Assembly: GCA_016647705.1 (NCBI GenBank) | Contig: CM028325.1 | Coordinates: 33,460,474 to 33,524,473 of the forward strand | Length of the DNA stretch: 64,000 bases | Direction of reading: 5' to 3' | Origin: Eucommia ulmoides | Taxonomy: Eukaryota; Streptophyta; Magnoliopsida; Garryales; Eucommiaceae | Part shown: positions 1 to 12,549 of the stretch, piece by piece | Layout: each line of letters begins with the position of its first letter | Numbering within the stretch: position 1 is the first letter of the stretch | Program-made: the position numbers and the translations under genes | The notes under the pieces: generated by a model | Told to the model about the DNA's origin: nothing | Database searches by the model: none | Seen by the model: only the letters and a program-made list of their open reading frames with translations

Positions 1-2
1 AG

Positions 3-533
3 GAGCGAGCGTTTATGATCTACGGCATTGATAGAGGGACGCCCGTCAACATCGGTTGGCACATTTATTCTTCAATAATTCATACTGCCAGGACGAAGAA
101 GGGTGGCCTTCCTTTTCCCTCTTTCCTCACCGCTCTCTTTCAACGAGTCGGAGTTCGTATCACGTCCACAAGCCCCTTTCCACCTATAAAGCCACTCAAT
201 CTTGCAATGATTAACAGGTTATAGAAAGGCGGACCATGTGAAGGAGAAGAGGGTCAGGAAGAGGAAGAAGCCAGCCCTTCGGAGCCACCAACGCCCATAA
301 TCCGCCGCGGCCAGCTCATCCAAATTTCACGAGATGTCCGTAGTATCCAGTTCGATATGAGCCAACTTCAAACTAATTTGGCTCGGATGGAGAACTACAT
401 GGATTCATACATCCGGCAACAAGATCAAAACCAAAGAGTTTTATTCGAACATCTCAGAATCGACATAGCACGTTATACACTCGTGCCGCCTTCTGAGACT
501 AATGAGCCGTCACCGCCATCTCCTCCACAATGA
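3..533 (+). pseudogene. Athila post-pol ORF, C-terminal part (putative plant transposon protein domain)
   Basis: One frame is open from the left edge to a TGA at 531-533, with a single in-frame TAG at 222-224. The first about 70 codons resemble the domain that Athila elements carry in the env-like position between pol and the 3' LTR. The second half is rich in E, P and Q and contains a short amphipathic stretch around 350-480. The single stop marks it as decayed. Function is unknown in the family. The N-terminal part lies outside the window. Confidence 0.6.
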
Positions 534-2210
534 ACGGTAGGAGGTTAGACTTGTATGTTTTCCCTCCTAGGTATGTGTCCACCCCAATTTTCAATACGTA
601 TTTTTCTATTATGCTATTGGGTTCACTGCCTCGTTCAAGTTTGGGGGTATATGATATGAAATGCAAACATGTAGTTTTTTGGGGGGATATGAAGGATGAC
701 AAATTTTTTGATGTAAAAGGGACAAAATTCTTTTTGTGTACAAATTTTTGTTTATAATGATATTAATGTTAAATTTTTGTAAATTTTGAAATTCTTTTTG
801 TTATGCATGTGTAATGTTTAGCTATGCATGTGTAAGGATCATTAGCATAAGTAATGTTAGTTTGTAGAATTAAAGTAAATTTGTTAATGAATATAGTTGT
901 ACGTGCATGCTGAGTTTTTGAGTTCGTCCGAACCATGTCCCGATGATGAAAATTACCCCCTAAATTGCATTTTAAGGTCGGGGGTAATTCCATTCACGTG
1001 TGTTTTATGTGCTTAGCATGTCGATTAGGTAAAAATTATTTTGATCCTAAATCGCACGATCGCATAAACTCATTGTATAACTAGTTGAACGATTTGATGT
1101 CGATTATTCAGTAATAAGTTCATGACAGAAATGAGGAATCTAGAACATGACTGGGGGAGGCTTGAGGTGAAATTATAGGTAAGGTAATTCCGAAGGCATG
1201 ATATAGGCCTTCATTTTTATCGTTTGAACCGTTTGAAACTAACCTGAAAAGTTATTCCCCCATTCTCCTGTCGAAGCCATAAAATTTTTCACTTCTGAAC
1301 TTGTTTCTATACTTTAACCAAGTAAATCTTTCAGAACCATTGTCGCTAGGAATAAAAGTGAAAATTGAGTGAAAACAAGTAGCATTAGATTATGTTAACT
1401 TGAAGCGGGCAATCGGGGTTTTAGTTAAAATATTTTTGGTTAAGTATAAGAGTATTCACTTGTCAATCCTTTAATTGTATTTACATGCCCCTAAAATTGT
1501 ACAAAATTGAATAAGTTTGGGGGTGTGTGTGTTAAAAAAAAAAAGAAAAAAAAAAAGAAGCAAACTATGTGAATATAGTGTTTAATTTCGGTTGTTGTGA
1601 CAAGTGAATACAAGTTTATTAAATTTTGTTCAGGGTAAGATTTTCAAAGATAATGGGGTCATGAGAAAGATTTAGCGACAAGCGTTTGTACCTCGGGTAT
1701 CGTTAAAATTATAACGAGTTTCTATTTCTACGATACGCTTAGCAGTTCTCCAAAACCAAACCAAGCCCTATTGATCTCGGTGAATGTCCGAACCTACATT
1801 AGTGGATAGTCAAGCCCAGTCAAGCATATGGCTTTCCTAAATGTTTTAACAAGTTTAAATCATGACCTTATTCATTGAATAATCCAATCCGGCGTTTGAT
1901 TAGTTATATATCCGAGTTCTTACACACACACATTTCAATTGGATCTAAAATGATTTTTACTGATATTGAGTGTTGAAATTCTGGAACACCACGTGGTGTG
2001 TGTTATTCCTTAACCGGATCTGATTACGGGTTGTTGAGGGAAGAATAGCATGGTTTCTTTGACTAAACTTAAATCTCACAGATATGTACTTCTTATTTGT
2101 TAATGATTACTTATTTGTAGTTCAGAATGTAGCTAATTAGTGTAGTTAGTGCTATTTAGCATTAGGGTGTTTTGCTCGAGGACTAGCAAAATTCTAAGTT
2201 TGGGGGTATT
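534..2210 (+). other. Athila 3' non-coding region with repeated purine tracts
   Basis: No coding sequence is supported here. The motif AAGTTTGGGGGT occurs near 638-650, 1513-1525 and 2196-2208. Only the last directly precedes the LTR and is the likely primer for plus-strand synthesis. Long non-coding tails with several such tracts are usual in Athila-like elements. Confidence 0.6.
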
Positions 2211-2404
2211 TGATAGGTGTAAAATACATATCTAATTCTAAACCGAATTTGCCAGTTTTCAAGTATTTTATTGAAGTTTGAATATCTTTTTAGCTGTTTT
2301 TATTAGTCAGGAGTAGGGACGTAAACAATCGGCAAACCGAGCTTAATGGTGGAGAAAATGGTAGCCAAAAAGATAAAATAAGGAGGTTTCAAAGAACATC
2401 GCAA

Positions 2405-2790
2405 TTCCGCCTAGGCGAAGTATCCACCGCCTAGGCGGAAATTCATCAGAAAGTTGCAAAAGCTGAAAAATTGAAATCCTCCTAGGCGAAGTTTCCACCG
2501 CCTAGGCGAAAATCCGTCAGAAGGTTGCAAGGGCTGAAGTATTGAAATCCTCTTAGGCGAAGTTTCCACCGCCTAGGCAGAAATCCATCAAAACGCTGGA
2601 AGTGCTGAACTGCTAGAAGAGCTGAACTGCTGTAAATCTGCCTAGGCGAAGTAGCTACCGCCTAGGCGGAATTCCATCAGAAAGAAAGGGGACCAAGAAG
2701 TTAGTCCTCTGCCTAGGCGAAAAAACCATCACCTAGGCGGAATTCTAACCGACTTAAACTCTGTTTAGGCGGAATTTGCAGAACAGCCCA
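2405..2790. repeat. Palindromic minisatellite inside the Athila LTR
   Basis: About five imperfect units of roughly 70-90 bp each carry the palindrome CCGCCTAGGCGG or a decayed form, followed by a CATCAGAAAG-like stretch. The same array is present in the other LTR at about 45490-45870, so it is an old part of this LTR family. Confidence 0.85.
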
Positions 2791-2825
2791 AAATATCTGT
2801 TTAGATATTTTTGAACCCCTAGGCC

Positions 2826-2835
2826 TATTTATACC
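2826..2835 (+). promoter_or_regulatory. LTR TATA box
   Basis: TATTTATACC sits in the middle of the LTR, downstream of the minisatellite. The matching place in the other LTR reads TATTTATATC on its own strand (about 45430-45440). Position and sequence fit an LTR core promoter. Confidence 0.5.
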
Positions 2836-3770
2836 CCTTTCCCACCTCTGAAACCTGTTGTTGAAGAACCCTAACCCTAGTAGAGAGCTCTTAAGCTATA
2901 TTTTGAAGATCAAGAAGGAGGTTCATCATTCAGACAAAGAAAGATCACTTGCAGATCGATCATTAGCGACAGTGAACCGTTTCACTTCCAGATTTGATCG
3001 TTTCTCTCTTGTTTTTATCTTTGTAATCACTTTTTCATATCTAAGAATGTTGAATCCCTCTTATTTTGTATGGTATATGGCTAAGATCTTATAGTATTAG
3101 TTAAATGTTACTTAGGTGTAGTTGAAATCATGTAATTGTTAAAGTTGAATGAATTAACGTTACTCTAATGTGTTGTTTGTCTAAATCTGATTGTGTTTAC
3201 CATTATTATTGATATTATGCTTGTATTGATAAACCGAGAATACGGGGTTTGACGCTCAGAAAAGGTAACTCTGGATTCGAACTAGGATAAATACAACGTG
3301 ACGTTCTAACGACTCGGGAGGGCGTTAGAACGTATGCAATCCATGACGTTGGTTAAAGACTCACGCGACCTAGGGTCGTAAAGGCGTTGAAGGGTACTTC
3401 TTCGTTAACACGAAGTCATGTAATCTCCCATCTTACACTCGGGAGAGGTAGCGGAAGAGTTATCGATACAGAGATTGTCGGAATAGACTAGAAAACCATT
3501 ATAGCTAACTTAATGACGTCGATTATGCATTATGTGAAAGAAATCAATACATAAGTAATTAGTGTAATTAGAACTAACTTCATTGTTGTCGTTTATCTTA
3601 GTATATTAAATAGAAAACAAACAAAATTTGATTAGTCGAGATAATATGAAACTATTTAAATCGCAATACTCAATCCGATCTTACAAGATCCATTATATTA
3701 AAACTAGACCTCGTATACTTGCGAGTAGTCATTACTGCGAGGACGATGGTTGTGAATCCTCGCGCGTACA

Positions 3771-3775
3771 GTCAT
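3771..3775. other. Target-site duplication of the Athila insertion, copy 1
   Basis: GTCAT follows the LTR end. On the MULE coding strand it reads ATGAC. The other LTR is flanked by ATGAT (46053-46057). Removing one copy restores the MULE reading frame at a conserved M-T-T-N motif. Confidence 0.8.
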
Positions 3776-5253
3776 CACTCCCCAACGCTTGCCATTATCG
3801 TGTGCCCTGGTCCATTTGCAGGCTGCAATACTATCCAACCACCTATAAGCCTCAACATTAATTACTTTTATCTCTTGCATGATTGCATTGTATTTTTAAA
3901 TTTGGTTCGCAACACACGCATTCTAAGCAAGATCTTTCAGATGCTGATTTTTAGCGATCGTGTTAAAATTACTGCAAAAGGTGGCGCAAACAATATCGAT
4001 GATATCGGACGAGCTCGTTCGGTTGATTAAGTCACATATTGTTAATTGCACTAAGAATGGCCGCGTGTCTGTCAGATATCAATGTCACCTCAGGACAATC
4101 TTTGACGATATGGCACTTAAGCATGTACATGAACCATTGTCAGCAGCGATAGTCCTCTTTCGGTACGATGGCGAAAGCCGAAGGATAGCATTTATTGGAC
4201 GACGTCATTCCAATGAAAATTAAGATCTTTCTCTCGTATTTACCGTACAAGTGGGTGCTGTCAATCGTGACAATAGGCCGATAATAACGTCATCCGTCAA
4301 TTAAAGGTTCAAATGCCCAAAATAACATGTCAAACGTCATGTAGCTAGGTATATCACTCGAAACAGTGCTCTACTCGACAATCGTACCCAGATTGTAGTG
4401 CTGCAATACGACCATAGATTTTGGAAAAATCCAATATGATTTGTCCCAATCTCCGAACACGGTCTCAATGGCTTTAGCTCTGGCCAACTAAACTTTTCGA
4501 TAGGAGATGGTGAATCCCTGAGTATTTTTCACGTACGCCACAATAGCACTCATCTTTAATTCTGGATCATGCTCGACTTGTGAAATTATTAAGTTCGAAA
4601 TCAAACCAGCATCCAATTTTTTATGATCTAAGGCCGTATGATTATAAAAACATGTGTGCTGGTCATTGTACTGCGTAATCTGAAACATACTGCGTCTTTC
4701 TTTGAAAATTGCCCATAACCTCCAACCGCATCTATGCAGGCATTTAACCACCAAAATCTTTTGAGTCGATTTCGCCACACCAAACTCTTTTTTCTTCATG
4801 ATGTGATAATATTTCACGGCGTGCCTGACATGTTTTTTGTCCTTAAAGACCATACCGATACGAAATTCATCCATCTCCGGTGTCCAGAAGTTTTTTCGCA
4901 ACTTTGGCTCGTATTTCACCATGTCATCTTCATCACCCTACTCCAAGTTATTGAAAAATGGAATGACCTTGTCCAACTCAAATTGTTGACTCTCACTCCC
5001 TTGTCCGTTAGGCCCAGCGTCTAGATCTTCGTCCCCATTTCCATCATCCTCTTCTGACTCCAATGCAATATCTGCATCTAATTGTTCTTCTGACACGACG
5101 TGACTATCAACTATATCAAACTCACTACCATAATTACTTGTGTTGTATTGCGGTAGACTACTTAGCGAAAAATGGTGATGTGGAAGAACGGAACTGGTGC
5201 CATGATCACCATTAATCATACTATGCGAATGTTCTTGTTCTGAAATGTAGGGG
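3771..5253 (-). pseudogene. mudrA-like: MULE transposase, central part (MuDR N-terminal and DDE domains)
   Basis: Minus-strand reading gives an acidic spacer (5240-4950), a MuDR-type N-terminal zinc-binding domain around 4922-4488 (CLHRCGW then DQHTC), and then DDE catalytic segments. A first-aspartate motif IDSTHLYGKY lies near 4260 and ISDRH near 4060. The part next to the Athila insertion reads WTRAHDNGKRWGVM. Several in-frame stops, for example near 4485 and 4935, break it. The C-terminus continues at 46053 on the plus strand. Confidence 0.85.
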
Positions 5254-5261
5254 GATGGGAC
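5254..5261. other. hAT target-site duplication, left copy
   Basis: GATGGGAC is identical to 9985-9992. Eight bp is the standard length for hAT transposons. Confidence 0.9.
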
Positions 5262-5495
5262 CATAGTTTTAAATCGTGGTAACGACAACCGTAATGGTAA
5301 CGGACGCGGTGACGCGGAAGCGGGTGTAACGTAACGGTAACAGACATCGCGGTCGTGAATTTTTATTTTCAATTCACAACCTCTATAAATTTAATATATT
5401 AAAGTCTTTTACTTTAAAATTGATTATAATCAAGTTATATATACATAAATCATCAATAATAAATATTCAAATTATATATATGTGAAGCATTGATA

Positions 5496-8400
5496 TCACC
5501 ACCAAAAAGAGTGTCGGAAAGGATTTTGCACTTGATCTTGATCTTCATTTTGTTGTTGGGGATAATATTGTTGAGGGGGATAGTACGAGTATTGTTGATC
5601 TTGTTGAGAAAAATAATATGAGGCAACATATGGCTCGTACTGCATCGATGGATTGACTGGGTAATCTTGGAAAGCCATGTACGGGTAGAGTGACTCATGA
5701 GATGGTACCTGACTTTCATAATTACTTCCCTAACTATCAGAAACACTACCTTGAGATGATTCATTAAGATTAAAGCTTCCCAGAGATTGTTGCAAATCAG
5801 ATGTATGATCAGTCTGATTTTTGTTTTTGGTTGATCGAGGTCTACTGCTACCCCAGTGCCTTTGAACATTCATGGGATGTTCTCCAACATCATAATCATC
5901 TGGAGCACCATGAAGTCTATAATCACCAGAATAAGAATCAGCATGACTAGGATCAACATAAGTTGCACCTCCTTCACTTGATGTTGCCCCCTGATCATCA
6001 TCATCATTATCATCACTACCTCGACCGTCACCTGAAGGCCCCGAGCTAGAAATATTTGCACGTTTTGGAGGGGGTTGTAATTCTTCGTCTTCATCTGCAT
6101 CAGAATCATCAATTCAAGTTTGAACTCTCAGGTCTCCATTCAACAAAGGGTCTTCTCTTTCTTCCAACCAGGGGCTCAATGGATCATCATCCTAAAAAAT
6201 ATAATCCAAATTAATTGGATTAAAGCTCGAATCAATTTCTTCTTGAGTTTTCCTCATGGTATTGCGAATTTTCCACTTCATGTTATAGTGGATGAAAATG
6301 AACTTTTGAAGCTTAATATATTTCAACCTATTTCTAGTTTTCGTATGAATTAAGCTCCAAGTAGACCAATTTTGTTCGCAATTTGATGAAGACGTAGTTT
6401 GACTTAATACCCTCACAACAATGCGCTGAAGTTCAGGTGCATATGAACCATACAAAATCCATCATTCAGCTATAAAACAAATAACCAGTATGTTAAATTA
6501 ACAAGTTTATATATTCTAAATAAAACAAAAAGTAAATGACATATTCTAAAATGAATAAATATATATTACCGGGATTAGTTTAATTGACTGCTCTTTATGC
6601 CAAAGGCGAACCAAATGTCTCTCATTTTTCTTGAAATAATAGCATCTAAAAAGTTAAATTTTTTAAATTAGAATATCATTATAAATCAATTTTTTAATAA
6701 CTTTGTCATTTCTTACTTGATTAATTGCTCTAAGTTGAAAATATAAATCTGAATTCAATTTTTGAATAACATTTTGTGTTTCCTGCATTATTTCCTTTGC
6801 AATGGATTCAATATGAGAACCGCCATATTGATATTGTGGATTCAAAAAATAACCTACATTTATATAAAAATTAATATACATTAATAAATTTAAACAATAA
6901 TTTTACTTAAACAAAATATAAGTATATGACTAAAAAAATGACTTTACCGGCAGCGTGTAACTCATGATGCAATTGGTTTGACCATCGTTTGTCAATGATT
7001 TTCCAATAATCTTTCCAATGATGAGTGCTTTTTTCAATTGTTAACTTTGCTCTATCAATTGTTTCATATATAAATCCTACAGTTGGCTTTTCATCCCTAT
7101 CAACTAATCGCAAGGCCCTGACCAGTGGTTCTTGCACTTTCAGTATATCACGTGCCTTCTTCCAAAAATTATTTTCGAGGATCAAGTCTTGAACCTTAGC
7201 CGCTGCACCACTACGAGACCACTTACAGTTTCTCCATTCATCAGATGAGAACATGGTCCTCAAGTTATCTCTATATCTTACAAAACTTTTAATAGCCAAA
7301 ACATTTGTGGCAAATCTAGTTATCGTAGGGCGAAGTAATTCTCAGTCAGCGTTATATCTTTTCATCATATGATACACCATCGAGGCATTATAGATGAATG
7401 TCGTTATTGATTTAGCCTCATCTATCAACTTTGACACACTTTTTTTCTTACCTATGTCTTCAAGAATTAAGTCAATGCAATGTGCAGCACATGCCGTCCA
7501 ATACAATTTTTTTCTTTTTTCCATTAACTTAAGCCCCCCAACTTTTATTGCTACCTCATTGTCGGTGACTACTTGAACAACATATTCTTCCCCAATTTCT
7601 TCTACCATGGTGTCAAGTAATCCAATATAGTAATCGCCAGTCCGACTTGGCACATGCGATGCATCAATAGACTTATGAAAAACGGTGCCTCGATTGCAGT
7701 AGACCAAAAAATTGATGAAAAGATCCTTGTTTATATTGCTCCATCCGTCGCACATAATTTTCACCCCTCTCTCCTTCCAGATTCCCTGAAATGATTTAAT
7801 CCAATTTTGCATCTCATTATACTCGTTAGGCAAAAATACTTCTGACACTTCATAAGATGTAACGCCCTTCACACCCGGCCCTAATTCTGCTGCAATATTG
7901 AGCATCGGTTGTGTCCACAGAGATTCCGCAACATGAAATGGCAAACGATTGTAAAATAAGAACTTTGACACCGCGGTTCCTAATTTACTTCTTTTGTCCT
8001 TCATTTTCTGTGGATTGATTTTTTATTGTTTTGGAACTCTATTCTTTTTTATTGCAAGATCCATTACCTTCAATCTACTTTCAGGGCCTTCAAGATCAAT
8101 CCATTCAGATCCACACCGAGTAGACGTTGATTAGCTAAATAAATATTTCATCTTACTAGCTAATCCACGTTTCGGCGGTATTAATCCAGATCCAGAACCA
8201 CCGCCACTCTCATATTGTAATCCTTGAGACCCGTAATGTCTTCTCAATTTTTCTCTTTCTTCAGCTTCATATTGTGCGGCTAAACTTTGTTTTTTAGCCA
8301 TTGCCAATTCCGGATCATCATCGGAAGAATCCCCAAGATGATCATAGTCATAGTTGCCCTGAAGTTGGGCTTCCAATTCTTCTTTCCTTTTTTGTTTATC

Positions 8401-8658
8401 CAAACGCTTCTTTTTTATTTCTATAAGGTGTTTCATCATTTCTTCTCTCACATGTTTTGGAATTTTTTGACACTGTGCTACATTTCCTGATTTATGTGCC
8501 AAATATTCTTTAACTCGTGTAATCCCCCCCTTAATTATACAGTCACAAAATTTACCTTGAGCATCATGGCGACTATTGTTGACAGGGATGACAAACTTCC
8601 ATCCAATATCATCACTGATATTGACACTAGCACTACCTTCCGAAATATTACGTGGCAT
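5496..8658 (-). pseudogene. hAT transposase pseudogene (BED - DUF659 - dimerisation domain)
   Basis: Reading order on the minus strand: a BED-type zinc finger with GGITRVKEYLAHKSGNVAQC (8658-8131); a DUF659-like RNase H-fold region (8004-7342) containing CDGW and AAHCIDLILEDI; a central region (7299-6907); the C-terminal hAT dimerisation domain (6455-6192) with NWSTWSLIH; and an acidic, Q/Y-rich tail ending FWW at 5496. Stops and frame changes between the blocks, near 8130-8004 and 6190-5700, mean it is not translatable as one protein. Some gaps (6907-6881, 6663-6455) may be introns. Confidence 0.88.
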
Positions 8659-9589
8659 TCTGAAAATTTTAAATTACATTACAATTAGTTTGATATTTAA
8701 ACTTATTTTTTTACAAACTAAATTCTGACATTTCAAATTTACTTCCTACTCTCTTACAGTTTCTTTGACTTTTTTTTTTTTTTTTTTGTCTAAAATAACT
8801 TTTAAATCAATGAAAAACAAAAACAAATGTATTACAAATTTAAGTATGTAAACCAAGGAGATTCTGAATTAGGATATTGAGATGAAGTGTAAAATTAATT
8901 GATGGTAAGTTGATAAATTTCAAAATTTAAGGGTGTATAAAACGTAAAACTAATAGAAGTAAAAGTGTGAGGTTAACCGTTCATATCAAGGAGAAGATAT
9001 TTAGGGAAAAGTTTCTTAGGTTAATATATTTCTAATATAATTATTATTCCGCCAAATATATTTTGTAATTTTAATTAAAATAGAAAATAATTCCATTAAA
9101 TATATTTTAAATTTTTTATTTTAATTCATTTCCATTTGTACCTTAATATTTTTATTTTGTTATTTTTCAAATTAATTATAACATTTTGTTATTAATCAAA
9201 AAATTATTTTTATTTAAAATGTATACATAACGAAAAGTCTCCATAATTTAAAATGTATAATCAATTAATAAAACAATATTATGCACAATACAATATAAAC
9301 AACAACTATAAAAATAAAATACAAATAGAAACTAACTTAGAAGGTTTGAATGTTCAAGTACTCCGCCTAACGACAATAAATCGCTAAATATAGAAAAAAG
9401 AAATATAAATCTAAGTATATAACTTAGATAAATTGAGAGAGAAATAAGAAAATTTTATAATTGTTGTGTGATATGTTTGGAGTATGAAGTTAAATTTATA
9501 GCAAGAGAAAACAACTGCAAACTTGGTTTGCATTATTGAACCACAAAAAGATAAACGGTAAAAAAAACTTTAACAAAGGCTAGTAAAGT

Positions 9590-9970
9590 TTAGGCCTCAT
9601 GTGCACATGATGATATTCCCACATTCAGGAGAAATGAGTCAAATAAGCTAAACTTTATCAAAGACTAGTAGACTAAGTAGAGTCTAAGCCTCATGTGCAC
9701 TTGATGAAATTCTCACATTCACGAGAAATGGGTCAAATAAGCTTTATTAAAGGCAGTCTAGGCCTGCTCTACAAAATAGCATGTGCATATTTGGCTGTAA
9801 TATTCTCACAATGCAGAGTAACGGCCGTAACAGGCCATTACGGACGTTACGTAACGGCCGTAACGGCCCGTTACGGTGTGATTTTATTTCACAGCCCTGT
9901 AACAGGCTGTAACAGAATCGGAGGCTTCCGATTCTGTTATGTAACGGCCGTTACGTTACGTAACTGCCAT
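9590..9970. repeat. hAT subterminal repeats
   Basis: Two direct repeats of about 70 bp, beginning near 9594 and 9690, share GCCTCATGTGCAC and GAAATGRGTCAAATAAGC. From 9826 to 9962 there is a dense cluster of TAACGGCC/GGCCGTTA palindromes. Such subterminal clusters are the usual transposase-binding sites of hAT elements; binding here is inferred. Confidence 0.7.
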
Positions 9971-9992
9971 TTTTTAAAACCATGGATGGGAC

Positions 9993-10527
9993 GGTGTAAT
10001 TAGACTCAACTCATTGGGGTTGCTGCATGGGAATTCTGTGGGAGTGATATTGTTCTGGAATGTATGGGGGTCGAACGGTGTAATTATATTGGACTACTGG
10101 GGGGTACGACATAGGAATATTATAGTCGAAAAATGTAGGGTCCGATTGGGTACTGTACGGATTAAAATTCTGAGTCATTAAGTTGGTAAAATGACCAGTT
10201 TGGGGAAAAACATTCGGACTATAATTCAATGCTCCTTCTACTTCTACATATACCTCAACAGCAAGAAGCGAGGGTATGTAAAGAGATAACTCAAGCACTT
10301 GATTTAGTGCTAAGTCATCTTTGATAGAAAACAAAGTATATTTAAAATTCCCCCCCTAAAAGAGCCATCGGCATCCTATACTTTAATTTCAAATTTCCAG
10401 TAGCCCCATCCTCAAGAACACATGGTTTTAGCATTTCAATTAATTCATTCAAGGTTGTTTCCCTAAGGACAACCAAAGATTTTATAGATGATGTACTGTA
10501 AGAAATCCCGAACTTGGTACCTTCCAA
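9993..10527 (-). pseudogene. mudrA-like: MULE transposase, N-terminal start region
   Basis: A minus-strand ORF from 10527 to 10342 starts MEGTKFGISY and contains the LKYRMPMALLGG segment typical of the first domain of plant MuDR-type transposases. After a frame change near 10340 it continues to 10011 as a P/Y/N-rich spacer. It then runs into the hAT insertion and resumes at 5253. The frame change and stops make it a pseudogene. Confidence 0.72.
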
Positions 10528-12212
10528 TATTCTACCATCCTAATACAATAACAACCGAACGTGATCCATTTCAAGCGGCTATCATTACACAAGTCAAAAC
10601 AAAACAAGAAAATATTATCATCAATCAAAACTCAATCGCAAAAGTATGTTCATATACCAATTATTTATAATGTTCATTTTTTATATTCCATGTCAAGGTA
10701 TAAATTTTTATAATTTATTTTCAATCCTTAATATTTTACTGATTTTTAATTTTTCAAACATATTAAAAATGAAACTAACTAAAAAATTAAATATTTTTTA
10801 ATTAGAAAACTAAGTTAAAGTGGACGATTTTTAATTAATTTTTTGAGGGGCCAACCAGCAATTTTTATAGTTTGACAAGTTAAAAAATATGAATTAGAAT
10901 ATAAATAATATATTGTATTAAAATAAATTGTTATGTTAATTTGAGTTTAAATTTTTTAACAAATTAAACTCGTTATATTGTATCGACTACGTATTTGATG
11001 AAGTTGAAAATTTGTATCGGCTAGGTATTTGCAACAAATTAAACTTATTATATATACTTAACAAATTATTTATATTTTAAAATTATTATTTTATATAAGT
11101 TTAATATTTTATATTTTTCTAATTTATCAAACTTTGAGGGGCCAAAGTGTATATTTTTTAATTAAACAATTAAATTAAAAAATTAAACTAACTAACTAAT
11201 AATTAAACTAAATAATTATCTAAAAAATTATTTTAGTTAATTAATTAAACTAATTAACTAAAAAATTAAACTAATTAATTTTTTTTAACTAAATTCATAA
11301 ATTAAACTAGCTAAATGTTTTAATTAAATAACTAAATTCAAAAATTAAACTAACTATCTTATAATTTTTTTTAAATAATATATTATATTTGTAAAATAAC
11401 TAAATTCAAAAATTAAACTAACTATCTTATAATTTTTTTTAAATAATATATTATATCCTACAAATGTAAAAGGGACCAAATTATAATTTTTAATTTAACA
11501 ACTAAACTAATTAACTAATTAATAAATTAAACAATTAAACTAATAAATTAAATTAATTAAGTAATCAATAAATTAAACAAGTAAATTAACTAACAAAGTA
11601 AACAAATTTATTAATAAAATAAATAAGTAAAAAACAAACTAATTGTGAGATTATAATTTATATTCTAATATTTTTTTGATGTTTTACAAAATAACTAAGC
11701 CACTGTCAACCGTCGGCCAGCCACTATCGCCGTCAACCTCCAGCCGGCAACCGTTGCTGCCGTCAGCTGTCGGGCAGCCACCGTCAAACTGTCGGGATTA
11801 TGTTGGGTACGGAGATGTTTTTATCAACAATTAAACTAAATTTTTTTATTTTTATGTTTTAAAAAATAACTAAATAATCAACTAAATTAATTAATTAACT
11901 AACTAATAATTTTTTTATTTAAATTTTTTAATAATTTATATTATAATATTTTTTTGATGTTTTACGAAATAACTAAGCCCCCATCAACCGCCGGCCGGCC
12001 ACCGACACCTCTGTCAGCCGTCGATCGACCACCGTCAGCTAGCCGAAATTATGTTGGGTATGAAGATGTTTTTGTCAACAATTAAACTAACAACTAAACT
12101 AATTATTTTTAACTTTTATGTTTTAAAAAATAACTAAATAATCAACTAAAATAACTAATTAAATAATTAAACAACTACAAAACATACTAATCAAATTAAA
12201 TTAACAAATAAA
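10528..12212 (-). repeat. MULE 5' subterminal AT-rich region with duplications
   Basis: Very AT-rich, no genes seen. A 68-bp unit is tandemly duplicated from about 11328. Two GC-rich islands (about 11697-11800 and 11975-12050) sit in near-identical AT-rich frames about 275 bp apart, each followed by ATTATGTTGGGTA. They look like a duplicated block that trapped or kept GC-rich DNA. Confidence 0.6.
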
Positions 12213-12549
12213 TTAAACAAAATGAACAAAAATAAACGTACCTTTTATAGTAGAACAAAATTCTGGGGTGAAGTTGTAAAAGATTCTTGATGAATAATGC
12301 CGTAAAAAAAAAAAAAAAAAATCACAATGGGGAAAAAAAAAAAAATCTAAGTAAAGAGAGGAGAAGGCTATATTGCTTTCAAAGGCAAAAGAAATGAGGA
12401 AGGAGAAGCTCTTGGTAAAAATGAAAGTGGTAAAAATGAAAAAGGATTGTGTATTTAAACACAAGTGAGCCTATTTCCGTAGCTTCCCTCTCCAATTCAT
12501 AATTCAAAAAATTGAAGGTGAACGGTCTAGTCCCACTTTTTTACTGCAG

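Larger units (their letters stand above)
1..3770 (+). mobile_element. Athila-type Ty3/gypsy element, 3' portion (continues left of the window)
   Basis: This is the 3' end of an Athila LTR retrotransposon: the end of a coding region (3-533), about 1.7 kb of non-coding DNA, a purine-rich tract with TTTGGGGGT just before 2211, and a complete 3' LTR. The outer LTR end at 3770 abuts MULE transposase sequence with a 5-bp target duplication. The LTR matches the minus-strand LTR at 44464-46052, and I read both as parts of one element separated by an inversion. gag and most of pol are not on this side. Confidence 0.85.
2211..3770 (+). repeat. Athila 3' LTR (1560 bp)
   Basis: It begins TGATAGGTGT and ends GCGCGTACA. 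Its partner is the minus-strand LTR at 44464-46052. Over the first about 150 bp I count six differences between the two, so the insertion is not recent. A TATTTATACC box at about 2826 is a likely retrotransposon promoter. A palindromic minisatellite lies at about 2405-2790. Confidence 0.9.
5262..9984 (-). mobile_element. hAT transposon (4723 bp) nested in the MULE
   Basis: It has 8-bp target duplications (GATGGGAC) and short imperfect terminal inverted repeats beginning CATAGTTTTAAA on the left and CATGGTTTTAAA on the right strand. Both ends carry many GTAACGG/CCGTTAC motifs near the terminus. Inside is a decayed minus-strand transposase with BED finger, DUF659-like and hAT dimerisation regions. 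It interrupts the MULE transposase N-terminal region, so it is younger than the MULE. Confidence 0.92.
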
